Shown here piece after piece: positions 42,833 to 51,905 of a stretch of DNA of 64,000 nucleotides. This stretch comes from Streptomyces decoyicus (GTDB taxonomy: Bacteria; Actinomycetota; Actinomycetes; Streptomycetales; Streptomycetaceae): the NCBI RefSeq assembly GCF_019880305.1, contig NZ_CP082301.1, positions 8,246,001 to 8,310,000 of the forward strand, in the 5' to 3' direction. The position numbers and the translations under genes were made by a program. Every line of letters starts with the position of its first letter. The first letter of the stretch is position 1. The notes under the pieces are model-generated. The model saw only the letters and a list, made by a program, of their open reading frames with translations. It had not been told where the DNA came from and made no database searches.

Positions 42833-43147
42833 CTAGGCCGGGAGGGAGAAGCCCTCGGGCGGTGCGCCCTCGACGAACAGCATCCCCACCCGAACCTTGC
42901 CTTCTCGTATCTCCCGGGCCCGCCGGTACTCGGGGGAGTCGTACCACTCCCGGATCCGGTCCATGTCGGGAAACTCGATGACCATGAACCGGGAGGAGTC
43001 CCAGACGCCTTCGACGGGCTCGGGCGTGGAGCCCGCGACCAGGTATCGGCCGCCGTGGCTGAGGATGGATTGCTGGGCCACGGGGGCGTAGGCCAGGCCG
43101 GCCTCCTCGTCGAGCACATCGACGTTGACGATGACGTAAGCAGGCAT
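42833..43147 (-). CDS. DUF1330 domain protein
   Basis: A 104-residue ferredoxin-like protein: MPAYVIVNVDVLDEEAGLAY, HGGRYLVAGSTPEPVEG, and FMVIEFPDMDRIREWYDSPE, YRRAREIREG cover the DUF1330 fold, seen as small dimeric proteins of unknown function. ATG 43147 follows GGGGA. The longer frame upstream has no support. It stands between the dnaE fragment and an AraC gene. Confidence 0.88.
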   Translation of the reverse strand: MPAYVIVNVDVLDEEAGLAYAPVAQQSILSHGGRYLVAGSTPEPVEGVWDSSRFMVIEFPDMDRIREWYDSPEYRRAREIREGKVRVGMLFVEGAPPEGFSLPA

Positions 43148-43440
43148 GGGGTCCCCGTTTCCTTGGATGCAGCGTGAACTGGCGTGTACTGATGTCACGT
43201 TAGAGACTATTGACCACCGCTGCCCTGCTCGGCAGCGTGGGCAACGCCGCCTGGCAGCAGAGTCGTGTCCGCTCCCCGCCGTGGAACGTTGACAACGGCT
43301 GCCCTGCACCAGGACCCCGCAATTCTTGACGGGGCACCAGTCAGCAAGGATCTGTTGTCGGCCAACCGACTGGGTCGCCTCAGTAGTGCCGCCGACGTCG
43401 ACGCTGGTTCGGGTCCGCAACGGCCACGCCCTGGCCGGGA

Positions 43441-44343
43441 TCAGCGGCCGCTGTGGGTGCTGCGCCAGCGGCTGGGCGGCAGGCCGGGTTGACGTTGGAA
43501 GAAGGCAGTGAAGTTCGCGGCGTCGGTGAAGCCGACACGCTCGGCGCAGCGGGCAGCAGGCAGGTCGGTGTGGGCGAGCAGCCGCTGGGCCTCCAGCAGG
43601 ATGCGCCGGTCGAGGAACTGTTTGGCGCCCAGGCCGGTGGCGGCGCGGGTGGCGCGGGTGAGGGTGCGCCGGTCATAGCCGAGGGCCTGCGCGTAGTGGG
43701 CGACATGATGGCGGCGGGCGAAGTCCCGTTCCACCGCCGCGCGGTAGCGGCGGAAGACCCCGTGGTCGCGGCTCTGGCCGACGGGCACCGGGGCCGGTTC
43801 GGCCGGAAGCGTCCGCAGCACCAGGGCCGCGAGCAGGTGGGCCGGCAGCGGCGGCGAGGCGGCCGGTTCGGGGAGGGCGGCAGCGTACTCGGCGGCGAGG
43901 TGGTCCGCGGCAAGGTGGGCGAGCTCCCGGGCCCGGCCCTCCAGTCGCCACGTGCTGGGCGCGAACGAGTCCGCCGCGGCGTGGGCGGCGGGGCCCGGCG
44001 CGGGGAGGAAGCCCGGTTCAAACAGGATCAGCGGACCGTCGGCGTGGTCGATGTCGGTCCATCGGTGCACCGTGCCGGGGCGGACCCACACCACGCTGCC
44101 CGGCCGTAGGAGGTGGTCGGCGAAGTCCGCCTCGTGCCGGCCCTCCCCGGACCGGACCAGGGCGAGGACGTGGAAGTCGGGGCGCTGCGGCCGGGTCCGG
44201 CGGCGCTCGGGGTCCATCCGCCGCAGCCGCTCGAAGTTGAGCACCTCCACGCCGAGGTCCGCGCCGGGAGCCGGGGCGTAACGCAGCTGGCGTATCGCGG
44301 CGGGCAATTGACCGTTATCCACAACAACCGCGCTCTTTTCCAC
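43441..44343 (-). CDS. AraC-family transcriptional regulator
   Basis: A 300-residue AraC/XylS regulator. The N-terminal cupin-like part includes DFHVLALVRSGEGRHEADF and LRPGSVVWVRPGTVHRW; the C-terminal double HTH is HHVAHYAQALGYDRRTLTRA, TRAATGLGAKQFLDRRILLE and VGFTDAANFTAFFQRQPGLP. GTG 44343 is chosen because the protein-like sequence begins there. It diverges from an alpha/beta hydrolase gene 119 bases away, which it probably activates. Confidence 0.9.
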   Translation of the reverse strand: MEKSAVVVDNGQLPAAIRQLRYAPAPGADLGVEVLNFERLRRMDPERRRTRPQRPDFHVLALVRSGEGRHEADFADHLLRPGSVVWVRPGTVHRWTDIDHADGPLILFEPGFLPAPGPAAHAAADSFAPSTWRLEGRARELAHLAADHLAAEYAAALPEPAASPPLPAHLLAALVLRTLPAEPAPVPVGQSRDHGVFRRYRAAVERDFARRHHVAHYAQALGYDRRTLTRATRAATGLGAKQFLDRRILLEAQRLLAHTDLPAARCAERVGFTDAANFTAFFQRQPGLPPSRWRSTHSGR

Positions 44344-44462
44344 CGTGCCCCGGCTGGTCGTCGCCCCTGGCGTCGACGGCAGACACCCTTTGCCAGCACG
44401 GCTTCTGACACATATGAAGCCGTGCGGCGACGTCCGCCGTTCCACCCACGGAGAGTAGCGAG

Positions 44463-45272
44463 ATGACCGAAACCACAATCTACACCGGCGCCGTGCCCGT
44501 CGCGGGAGGACAGATCCGCCTGCACCAACGGGGGCAGCAGGGGCCGGCCCTTGTCCTGGTGCACTACTGGGGCGGATCGGCGGCAACCTGGGAGGCGGTC
44601 GTGGACCAGCTGCCGGCCGACCGCGAGACCGTCCGCTTCGACCAGCGCGGGTGGGGTGCCTCCCGCTCGCTGTCCGGGCCGCACCACCTCGACCGGCTCG
44701 CCGACGACCTCCTCGACGTGGTGCGCGGCGCCGGTCTGGAGCGTTACGTCCTGGTCGGCCACTCCATGGGCGGCAAGGTCGCCCAACTCGCCGCTGGCCG
44801 GCGGCCGCAGGGGCTGGCGGCCCTGGTCCTGCTGGCCCCGGCCCCGCCGCAGCCTCCGGCGCACGTCACTGCCGAGTACCGGGAGTTCCTGTCACACGCC
44901 TACGACTCGCCGCAGGCCGTCGAGCAGGCCCTCGACCAGGTGCTGACGGCCGTCCCCCTCGACGGCTCCGCCCGGGCCGCGGCGGTGCGCGACAGCCTTG
45001 CTGCCGACGATCCGGCCCGCCGGGAGTGGCCGCTGCACGGCATCGCCGCGGACATCACCGCCTCCGCATGGCGCGTCGAGGTTCCCGTCCTGGTGCTGGC
45101 CGGTGAGCACGATCAGGTCGAGCCGGCCAACGTGCTGCGCGGCCACCTGTTGCCCCACCTGTCCCACGCGATCCTGGACGTCCTGCCCGGCTGTGGGCAT
45201 CTGCTGCCGCTGGAGGCCCCCGCCGAGGTTGCGGCGCGGTTGGAAAGCTTCCTCGCCGACCTCGACACGTGA
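44463..45272 (+). CDS. Alpha/beta hydrolase
   Basis: A 269-residue alpha/beta-fold hydrolase: LVLVHYWGGSAATWEAVVD (oxyanion region HYWGG instead of HGxxG), VRFDQRGWGASR, GHSMGGKVAQLAA (Ser nucleophile elbow), VLVLAGEHDQVEPAN (acid) and GCGHLLPLEAP (His). It belongs to the haloperoxidase/esterase-like group. Likely partner of the divergent AraC regulator. Confidence 0.92.
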   Translation: MTETTIYTGAVPVAGGQIRLHQRGQQGPALVLVHYWGGSAATWEAVVDQLPADRETVRFDQRGWGASRSLSGPHHLDRLADDLLDVVRGAGLERYVLVGHSMGGKVAQLAAGRRPQGLAALVLLAPAPPQPPAHVTAEYREFLSHAYDSPQAVEQALDQVLTAVPLDGSARAAAVRDSLAADDPARREWPLHGIAADITASAWRVEVPVLVLAGEHDQVEPANVLRGHLLPHLSHAILDVLPGCGHLLPLEAPAEVAARLESFLADLDT

Positions 45273-45319
45273 TCCCCGGCCAAGGCAGCGGTCCCGGCCT
45301 GACCGACCCGACGAACCTT

Positions 45320-45600
45320 CCGGGTCACAGCGCTGGGGGTCCGTCTTCAACGGTTCGAGTGGATGCCAGGGCGGGTTGGTTGCAGGGCAGGGGGCAGGTG
45401 CCTGTCCAGGTGGTGGCCAGGAGGTGAGGGAGGAAGTCCAGGGCCCAGGCCCGGCGCGGTCTCCATCTCCTGCTAGTCGTCGTCATGCTCGATCCGCCAA
45501 CGGGACTGTGCCTGGCCGACGAAGTCTTCGGCAGGAAGGTCGGCGGGAAGGTTCGAGATCCAGTACTTCACCGGCTCCCCGCTTTACCGCTCACCGGCAT
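45320..45600 (-). mobile_element. Transposase remnant (IS4/IS701-like)
   Basis: On the minus strand PVKYWISNLPADLPAEDFVG and QAQSRWRIEHDDD is the conserved C-terminal catalytic stretch (strand, then RWxIE) of IS4/IS701-type transposases; after the Glu it hits a stop where YRELKxxLGLDHFEGR would follow. Weaker echoes run on to about 45320. It explains this otherwise gene-free gap. Confidence 0.7.
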
Positions 45601-45617
45601 CGAGGCGTTGGCGCGAC

Positions 45618-46412
45618 TTACTGGTCGAGTGCTTCGCGTTGCGCCGGGCTGAGGCGGTCCGGTCTCGTGGTGAGGGTGTACGTCTGGGGCCCGACGGTCC
45701 TCAGGGCGAGGGGATCGGCGAGGGCTGGTTGCCGTTGGATCGCGTCCAGGGCGGCGGTGGCACGGTCCCGGGGCCAGTCGAGCGCGGTGGCCAGTATGCC
45801 CAGGGTGAGGGGTCGGTCGGCGTGTACGAGGGCGGCGAGCACGGTGAGCGCGTCGTACACGGCGGTTTCGGTGAGGGAGCTACCGCTCATCTGCTCGCTG
45901 AGTCGGGCGAAGAACTGGCCCATCGTGCCGAGTCGGGCGCCGGCGGTCGTCTCGGTGCCGAAGATCTCGATGCCCCGCTGCGCGGCAGTCGCGATGTCGG
46001 CGTGTGCGCCGGTGTCGGCTTGCCACGCCCGGAGCCAGGCGTCGTCGTCGATGACGTACCGCTCCCGGCGCCCGCCGGAATCCGGTTGGCGCACCACCAG
46101 TTCCATCGTCTCGAGGTAGCCGATGGACTTGGACACCGACGCGGGACTGACGCGTAGCCGGCGCACCAGGTCGGCTGCCGTCAGGCCGTCGGCGTCAGCG
46201 GTGAGCAGGCACACGAACACCCGGGAGGTCATTCGAGGCAGGCCGGTCGCGGCCAGGAGCGTCGCGAACTGGTCCACGAAGCCGCGCACCACCTCGGTCG
46301 GCTGCTCGTCTGTCGTCGGCTCGGCGGGCCGGGCCGGCTTGCGCCGGCGGGCACGGTGGCTGGAGACCTGCTGCGCGTGGTCGGCCTCCCGCGATGACGC
46401 TCGACGTACCAC
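45618..46412 (-). CDS. GbsR/MarR-type transcriptional regulator
   Basis: A protein of up to 264 residues: VRGFVDQFATLLAATGLPRM and TSRVFVCLLTADADGLTAAD, LVRRLRVSPASVSKSIGYLE form the winged helix; the rest is a helical region ending RLSPAQREALDQ. Its N-terminal ~35 residues are basic and overlap by 19 bases the start of the divergent serine-hydrolase gene, so the real start may be one of the GTG codons near 46291-46294 (before VRGFVDQF). Divergence suggests it controls that hydrolase. Confidence 0.85.
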   Translation of the reverse strand: MVRRASSREADHAQQVSSHRARRRKPARPAEPTTDEQPTEVVRGFVDQFATLLAATGLPRMTSRVFVCLLTADADGLTAADLVRRLRVSPASVSKSIGYLETMELVVRQPDSGGRRERYVIDDDAWLRAWQADTGAHADIATAAQRGIEIFGTETTAGARLGTMGQFFARLSEQMSGSSLTETAVYDALTVLAALVHADRPLTLGILATALDWPRDRATAALDAIQRQPALADPLALRTVGPQTYTLTTRPDRLSPAQREALDQ

Positions 46413-47770
46413 GGATCCAGACCCGGGTCGCCGAACTCCTGGCGGAATACGCCATCCCGAGCGCCGCGATCGGCGTGCTCCATGACGGAGAGCTCACCGA
46501 ACTCGCGGTCGGCGTCAAGAACGTGGAAACGCGGGAACCCGCGACGACGGACACCGTCTACCAATGTGGCTCCATGACGAAGACGTGGACCGCACTGGCC
46601 TTCATGCAACTCGTCGACGAAGGGAAAGTCGACCTCGACGAGCCGGTGCGGACGTATCTGCCCCGATTCGCGGTGGCCGACCCCGAGGCGAGCGCAAAGG
46701 TCACCCCTCGTCACTTGCTGTACCACACCAACGGTATCGAGGAAGCCTATGGCGACCCGGGCGAAGACGAGGACGTCTATGCGCGCATGGTCGAGAACAT
46801 CGCCGACGCACCCCAGGTCTTCCCGCTGGGCCACACCCACGGCTACAGCGCGGCGCTGGGTTACGCGGTTCTCGCGCGGATCCTGGAGGTGCACGACGGC
46901 GCACACTGGGACGACATCATGCGGCACCGCCTCTTCGAACCCATGGGCCTGACCAGCACGAACAGCTGGCACGCGCAGGTGGACGAAGCCCGGGCCGCCA
47001 CCGGGCACCTGATCCGTTCTCTGGAAGAGGGGCCCATCGTCACACCGATGCGCTACCTGCCACGCGCATTCGGCCCCGGCGGGAACATCACCTCGACCGC
47101 CCGGGAGGTGCTCGCCATGGCGCACATCCTCCTCAACAAAGGCACGGCGCCAGATGGAAAGCGAATCGTCTCGGCCGAGAGCATTCGAGAGATGCTGTGT
47201 TCGCGGGTGCCCGTACCGGATCCGCATATGTTCGGGCCGGCATGGGCACTCGGCCTCATCGTATGTGACTGGCACGGCGAAACCGTTTACGCGACCGACG
47301 GCAGTACGATCGGCCAGAACGCCCGGCTGCGGCTCCTGCCAGACTCGAAGACTGCCATTGCCATGCTGACCAACGGCGGACCGCGGGAGAGCTTTTCTCA
47401 CACGGTGTTCAACGAGACCCTGCCCGACCTCGGCATGGTTACTGTCCCGGAACTGCCTTCACCGGACGCGACATTGAACCTCGCCCTGTCCAGGTATGAA
47501 GGCGTATACGGGCGTCCCGGCGCACGGTACGAGGTGTCAGCCGAAGCCGGAAAGCTGTACCTGACCCTGGCCCTCGACCCGATGCAGGCAGAGTTCCTCC
47601 AAAAGCCGGACCGCATCAAATATGAGCTGCTCCCCGTGAAGGAGACTCAATTCCTGATGCCCCCGGCGGATCCGTTGGAAGACACTCAGACGGTCGCGAT
47701 CTACGACTTCACGAACGGCGCTGCCCAGTACCTCCATACCAACTGCCGGGTGAACCCACGGCAAAGGTGA
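46394..47770 (+). CDS. Serine hydrolase, beta-lactamase/D-Ala-D-Ala carboxypeptidase family
   Basis: A 458-residue penicillin-binding-protein-fold hydrolase: YQCGSMTKTWTALAFMQLVD has the SxxK catalytic pair (SMTK), HGYSAALGYAVLARILE the second motif Tyr, and LTNGGPRESFSHTVFN the third-motif position. A C-terminal ~100-residue beta domain follows (LSRYEGVYGRPGARYEVSAE). No signal peptide is visible, so it is probably a cytoplasmic esterase-like member rather than a lactamase. It shares its 5' end with the divergent regulator gene. Confidence 0.9.
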   Translation: MTLDVPRIQTRVAELLAEYAIPSAAIGVLHDGELTELAVGVKNVETREPATTDTVYQCGSMTKTWTALAFMQLVDEGKVDLDEPVRTYLPRFAVADPEASAKVTPRHLLYHTNGIEEAYGDPGEDEDVYARMVENIADAPQVFPLGHTHGYSAALGYAVLARILEVHDGAHWDDIMRHRLFEPMGLTSTNSWHAQVDEARAATGHLIRSLEEGPIVTPMRYLPRAFGPGGNITSTAREVLAMAHILLNKGTAPDGKRIVSAESIREMLCSRVPVPDPHMFGPAWALGLIVCDWHGETVYATDGSTIGQNARLRLLPDSKTAIAMLTNGGPRESFSHTVFNETLPDLGMVTVPELPSPDATLNLALSRYEGVYGRPGARYEVSAEAGKLYLTLALDPMQAEFLQKPDRIKYELLPVKETQFLMPPADPLEDTQTVAIYDFTNGAAQYLHTNCRVNPRQR

Positions 47771-47890
47771 CCGTGCAGTCTCCGACGTCGGTGCAACCAT
47801 CGCGATCTACACGATCCGGTCGAGTCCCTGACAACGGCCGGGATCCGTCTTCAGAGATCATCGGCGGTGGGTCATGGTGGGGCGATATGC

Positions 47891-47975
47891 GGCCATGAAC
47901 TCACCGGCCAGGTTTGGAAGTTACTTGCTCCGCTGATACCACGGGCTGCTACGGGCCGGCCGCGGGTGGCGGGCC
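47891..47975 (+). mobile_element. N-terminal remnant of an IS5-family transposase gene
   Basis: HELTGQVWKLLAPLIPRAAT followed by GRPRVAGR is the standard N-terminus of IS5-group transposases. It breaks off into unrelated sequence, which on the other strand belongs to a membrane-protein gene. Confidence 0.75.
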
Positions 47976-48784
47976 GGCATTGCCTGCGACAGCAACGGCG
48001 GCTTGCTGGCCGTGTCTGCAAGAGCTGCATGCAGAGTGCTCACTCTGGTTCGTGGCCACAGGGGTGTCGGGGTTTTCAGCAGCCTGAGCGCGGCACAGCA
48101 GATGAGGAACGCGGTGAGGCAGCACGACAGTCCGAGCGCTTCGATGCGGATGAGACTGGTGGTGCCATCGGTGAAGATGCAGTCGACAGCCGGAGGCAGC
48201 AGACTGCGCTCGGTTTTCGTGATCTCGCCGGAGGGTGGGGAGTGCAGATGAGCCACCTGCCGGCGGAAGCACTCATTCCTGAGATCGACGGTCGACAGGC
48301 TCATGAGCGGGGCGACTCCGGTAGCCCAGATGGTGGCGGCAGCCGCGGGCGCGAGGACCGTGCCCGCTCTGGCCCAGCGCGGCGTACGCGAGCTGAGAGC
48401 CATCGCCCAAGTGACGGTGCCTGCCACGAGGAGGGCTGCCCCGCACCACAGCAGCCATGTGCCCGCCGCCGTGGGGTGGCTGGGGCCGTACGTCGACGAA
48501 TCCGTCCAGTAGCACTCCAGGCGTGGGGGGAACGCGTCGACGCGGACGTGGGTCAGCGGATAGTCATCGTCGAGGGTCCGCTGCCCGCATATCTCTGTCG
48601 GTCGCGTCAGTGCGAAACCGTAGGCGAGTGTGTGGGCGTACCCGACGATGCCCGTACTCATCCCCCACACCCACCATCGCTGGTGCCGTGCGGGGTGGCG
48701 CCGACGCTTCCAGACCGCGTACACGAATGCCCCGACGGTCAACCAGATGCCCAACACCAGCCACAGAAGCAGCCACGCAAACAT
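47921..48784 (-). CDS. Multi-pass membrane protein, 3' end replaced by an IS5 scrap
   Basis: A protein of 287 residues by frame with about five membrane segments: FAWLLLWLVLGIWLTVGAFV, WVWGMSTGIVGYAHTLAYGF, TWLLWCGAALLVAGTVTWAM, VLAPAAAATIWATGVAPLM and LGLSCCLTAFLICCAALRLL. An extracellular loop has two Cys (ICGQRTLDD, RLECYWTD). The last ~30 residues (SQAMPARHPRPARSSPWYQ) are read from the opposite strand of the IS5 remnant, so the natural tail was lost. ATG 48784 follows GAGGGGG. Not recognised. Confidence 0.65.
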   Translation of the reverse strand: MFAWLLLWLVLGIWLTVGAFVYAVWKRRRHPARHQRWWVWGMSTGIVGYAHTLAYGFALTRPTEICGQRTLDDDYPLTHVRVDAFPPRLECYWTDSSTYGPSHPTAAGTWLLWCGAALLVAGTVTWAMALSSRTPRWARAGTVLAPAAAATIWATGVAPLMSLSTVDLRNECFRRQVAHLHSPPSGEITKTERSLLPPAVDCIFTDGTTSLIRIEALGLSCCLTAFLICCAALRLLKTPTPLWPRTRVSTLHAALADTASKPPLLSQAMPARHPRPARSSPWYQRSK

Positions 48785-49129
48785 TTCGCCCCCTCGTCTC
48801 ACACCCAGACGGAAGGAGTCTGCTTGCGGTTGCGAGGCAGGGCCGGTCACGCCACGTTCAGCAACACGGCGTCATACGCGGACACCGGACAACTCCGCTG
48901 TGCGAAGAGCGGAGGGATTGCGTCCGCGACCGCACATGACGGCACCCGGAGTACACGCTCTGAACGCGGTAGCCGACCCGGCTTGACTGTGCCGTAGCGG
49001 CACAGTGGGGATTTGAGCGGCGCCTGGGGGCGGGCATGCGCGCACTCACCCCACGGCACTGCGCCGACGGGGCGCGGCCTGCGGGCGCACCACGGCCGCC
49101 GGCCGGCTCCTGACCGGCGGCCTGGTGGG
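48785..49129. other. Intergenic region
   Basis: About 345 bases without a supported gene. Confidence 0.4.
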
Positions 49130-49603
49130 TTATGCGAACTGGCCGGGCTGGTAGTCGCCGGCCGGCTGCTGGATGATGACGTTCGCCCGGTTGAAGGCGT
49201 TGATGAGGGCGATGGTGCACACCAGGGCGGCGAGCTGCTCCTCGTCGTAGTGCTTGGCGGCATTCGCCCAGGCCTCGTCGGTGACCCCTCCGGCCGCGTC
49301 GGCGATGCGGGTGCCCTGCTCCGCCAGCTCCAGCGCTGCCCGTTCGGCCTCGGTGAACACCGTGGCCTCCCGCCAGGCGGCGACCAGGTTGAGACGTACC
49401 GAGGTCTCACCGGCCGCGGCTGCGTCCTTGCTGTGCATGTCGGTGCAGAAGCCGCACCCGTTGATCTGGCTGGCGCGGAGCTTCACCAGCTCCTGTGTCG
49501 CGGCCGGCAGCGTCGAGTCCTCGAGCACCTTGCCTGCCGCGATGATGTGCTTGAAGACCTTGCCCACGGTCGGGCTGCTGAAGGCGTCCAAACGGGCACT
49601 CAT
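49130..49603 (-). CDS. AhpD-like carboxymuconolactone decarboxylase-family protein
   Basis: A 157-residue AhpD-fold protein: LVKLRASQINGCGFCTDMHS has the CxxC-x3-H redox centre (CGFC and DMH), and AAWREATVFTEAERAALELA plus TIALINAFNRANVIIQQPAG complete the fold. By family it is a thiol peroxidase partner or alkylhydroperoxidase. AAGGAG precedes ATG 49603. Monocistronic. Confidence 0.92.
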   Translation of the reverse strand: MSARLDAFSSPTVGKVFKHIIAAGKVLEDSTLPAATQELVKLRASQINGCGFCTDMHSKDAAAAGETSVRLNLVAAWREATVFTEAERAALELAEQGTRIADAAGGVTDEAWANAAKHYDEEQLAALVCTIALINAFNRANVIIQQPAGDYQPGQFA

Positions 49604-49850
49604 GGTGATCTCCTTGGCCGTTGTCGATGCTTGCACTCTTATGACGGCACAGCTCGGCAGGATGTGACATGACCGCCTGGCCTGCGTCTCGCCTTGCGCG
49701 CCACAGCGGCGACCGCGATGCCGACGTTCATGTCCGCTACCAAGTGATTCCCCCTGGCTCCGAATATCCCGTTCGGTGGCATGGCGGGCACCACCTGAGT
49801 GAACCGTCGGCAGAGGATGCGCCACAAATAACCGAACGGGTGAGCGAATA
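49604..49850. other. Spacer with a widely spaced inverted repeat
   Basis: CCCGTTCGGT (49768-49777) and ACCGAACGGG (49831-49840) are perfect 10-bp inverted arms 53 bases apart, both near a copy of CGAATAT. Lies between the AhpD-like gene start and the propeller gene end; could be a hairpin terminator or an IS scar. Confidence 0.4.
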
Positions 49851-50837
49851 TCACGGCTTGCGTGACGCCAAGGCAAGCGCCTTCAGCGTTCCTCTGGTCG
49901 TAACGATCATCTCTCCAGCGCCAAGATCCCGGAGGGCACTGATCCTCTGCGCATGGGGTGATCTCTCCATGATCTGTCCGTCCGGCCGGAGGCGGAAGAG
50001 CGCGCCTTCACCAGCTACGACGAACCCGTCATCTACTCGCATCACACCGCTCACCAGCGGCTGTCCGACATCCACCCGCCACAGTGTCGATCCGGTGTCG
50101 GGGTCTGCGGCGAGGTAGCCCGCGCGCGACTCCCGCAACCACACAACGCCGCCGACGAACTTTGCATCCTCAGCAGCCAAGTCAACGTCATGGCGGATGA
50201 GCTGATCGAAAGCGCCTGATGACTGAAGGCGTATCAAGGACCGCGGGCCCAGGCGCGCGAGACAGCGATCAGGGCCGGCCGCAGTGAACACCGGGCGAAG
50301 CTCACAGTCAGCCAATGGCTCGGGCAATTGCCAGCGAGCCATCTCACTGCCGTCGCGTGGGTCGATCAGCCACGCCTGCGAACCATGGCCCATCAGCACA
50401 CCGCCGCCCCACGACGCTGGAAGTGCCGTATGCACCGGCAACGGCGTCCGCCACAAAGGCCGGCCATCCCGGAGATCGAACGCGGCCAGGGGGGTGTAGC
50501 CGCGCCAGCCACCGACGAGAACAGTGTCTGTGGAAACGACGACATGCCCGGAGAGGCGAGGCAGCTCCACGTGCCACAACACTGCCCCCGTCCTGAGATC
50601 GAGGCAGGACAGCTGGTGGGGACTCTGCGGCAGAACCAGGCAACGGCCGTTGGCTACCACGAGGTCGCGCGGCCATGTGCCTATGGAGGCATCCCAGAGT
50701 ACGGAGCCGCCTTCACGGTCCAAGCAGACGAGGCGGCTGTGACGCTCGTGCACGACGACGCGGTCTTCCGTCACAAGGAACGACGAAGCCGAACCCCTTT
50801 GATGGAGATCTCGCTCCCACAGCACCCCCCTGATCAT
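49851..50837 (-). CDS. PQQ-binding-like beta-propeller repeat protein
   Basis: A 328-residue propeller with repeated blades of the form RLVCLDREGGSVLWDASIG, QLSCLDLRTGAVLWHVELP, AAFDLRDGRPLWRTPLP, AWLIDPRDGSEMARWQLP and YLAADPDTGSTLWRVDVG, i.e. a WD-like PQQ_2 propeller without a signal peptide, so cytoplasmic. ATG 50837 overlaps the stop of a small upstream frame as ATGA; an alternative start is GTG 50879 with AGGA eight bases upstream. No PQQ dehydrogenase residues can be claimed; such Streptomyces proteins are of unknown role. Confidence 0.85.
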   Translation of the reverse strand: MIRGVLWERDLHQRGSASSFLVTEDRVVVHERHSRLVCLDREGGSVLWDASIGTWPRDLVVANGRCLVLPQSPHQLSCLDLRTGAVLWHVELPRLSGHVVVSTDTVLVGGWRGYTPLAAFDLRDGRPLWRTPLPVHTALPASWGGGVLMGHGSQAWLIDPRDGSEMARWQLPEPLADCELRPVFTAAGPDRCLARLGPRSLIRLQSSGAFDQLIRHDVDLAAEDAKFVGGVVWLRESRAGYLAADPDTGSTLWRVDVGQPLVSGVMRVDDGFVVAGEGALFRLRPDGQIMERSPHAQRISALRDLGAGEMIVTTRGTLKALALASRKP

Positions 50838-51124
50838 CCGCCTAGTTGACCAGGCAAGTCCCCGTTGCAGCAAGCGCACCAATGCGGTCCTGAACTCCTA
50901 TCCGTGACCCAGGAGGCATAGTTGCCGTCTTCGCTGTCGGCGGGGTCGAGAGTCTTGTGTACGACGCCGGCTGAGACGCCGACTCCGGCGATGGCGACTG
51001 ATCCCGGGCCGGGCCGGGACCAAGCTGAGTGTGACCGGCCGCGTGCCCGGCCGTAATTCGCTTGTCCTGGCCCCGGGCCAACGTTGCACTGTGGCCAGAC
51101 ACCACGAGTCGTGGTGCCCGGCAT
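50834..51124 (-). CDS. Small frame coupled to the propeller gene (doubtful)
   Basis: The frame ending TGA 50834-50836 overlaps the propeller ATG (ATGA). Its last ~55 residues look protein-like: SVAIAGVGVSAGVVHKTLDP, ADSEDGNYASWVTDRSSG and PHWCACCNGDLPGQLGG, with a hydrophobic stretch and a CxCC group. The first ~40 residues from ATG 51124 are Gly/Arg-rich and unconvincing, and no ribosome site is visible. It could be the tail of a deleted gene. Confidence 0.3.
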   Translation of the reverse strand: MPGTTTRGVWPQCNVGPGPGQANYGRARGRSHSAWSRPGPGSVAIAGVGVSAGVVHKTLDPADSEDGNYASWVTDRSSGPHWCACCNGDLPGQLGG

Positions 51125-51145
51125 TTCGAGGAGGCAGCGGCGGCG

Positions 51146-51905
51146 ATGGCGATACGTTCCACGACCGATGAGGACCTTGACGTCTTCGTCGACACAGTCC
51201 ATGCCGCGTTCGGGCGCTTCCCGGAAGCCCCGATCGAGGGCGGCGGGCTCTGGTGGTCGGCGCTCGAAATGGACCGCGGCCTGCTCGCCCTGACGGCGGA
51301 CGGGCGGCCCGTCGGCACCGCCGCCGCGCACTCCTTCGAGCTCACCCTGCCCGGTGAGACCCTCGTCCCGGCCGCCGGGGTGACCGCCGTCGGCGTCCTG
51401 CCCTCGCATCGGCGCCAGGGCGTGCTCAGCGCGATGATGCGGCAGCAGCTCGCCGAGCTGCGGGCCCGCGGGGAGTTCCTCTCTGTTCAAGCACGTCCCG
51501 CCCGAGCACCCGCTGCGCTGGCAGTTCGCGGACTTCCGCGCCGGTGAGGTGAGTGGGGACACCGACTGGCTCTGGGTGCGGCTGCTGGATGTCCCGCGTG
51601 CTCTGACCGCGCGCGGCTGGTTCATGGACGGCGAGCTCGTCCTCGACGTCGAGGACCCGTTCCTCGGCGAGCACGGCCGCTACCTGCTGACCGTCCGGGA
51701 CAGCAAGGCCGACTGCGTCCCGACGGACCGGGAGCCCGACCTGTCCCTGGACGTGCGCGACCTGGGCTCGGTCTACCTGGGCGGCACCGCCCCGAGCACA
51801 CTTGTACGTGCCGGACACATCCGGGCCCACCGCCCGGGCGCGGCCACCCTCGCTGACGTCCTCTTCCGCGCCGAGCGCCCCCCGCACTGCCTGCACTGGT
51901 TCTGA
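51146..51905 (+). pseudogene. GNAT/Eis-type acetyltransferase with a large internal deletion
   Basis: The N-terminal half, MAIRSTTDEDLDVFVDTVH to GVLPSHRRQGVLSAMMRQQL (acetyl-CoA-binding V-x-P-x2-R-R-x-G motif) and AELRARGEFLS, is normal Eis-like sequence. At about 51480 it jumps to LFKHVPPEHPLRWQFADF in another frame, and DTDWLWVRLLDVPRALTAR, GWFMDGELVLDVEDPFLGEH and SVYLGGTAPSTLVRAGHI follow: the C-terminal SCP2-like part. Roughly 130 residues are missing and the frame is shifted, so the gene cannot make a working enzyme. Eis-type proteins acetylate amines such as aminoglycosides. Confidence 0.88.
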
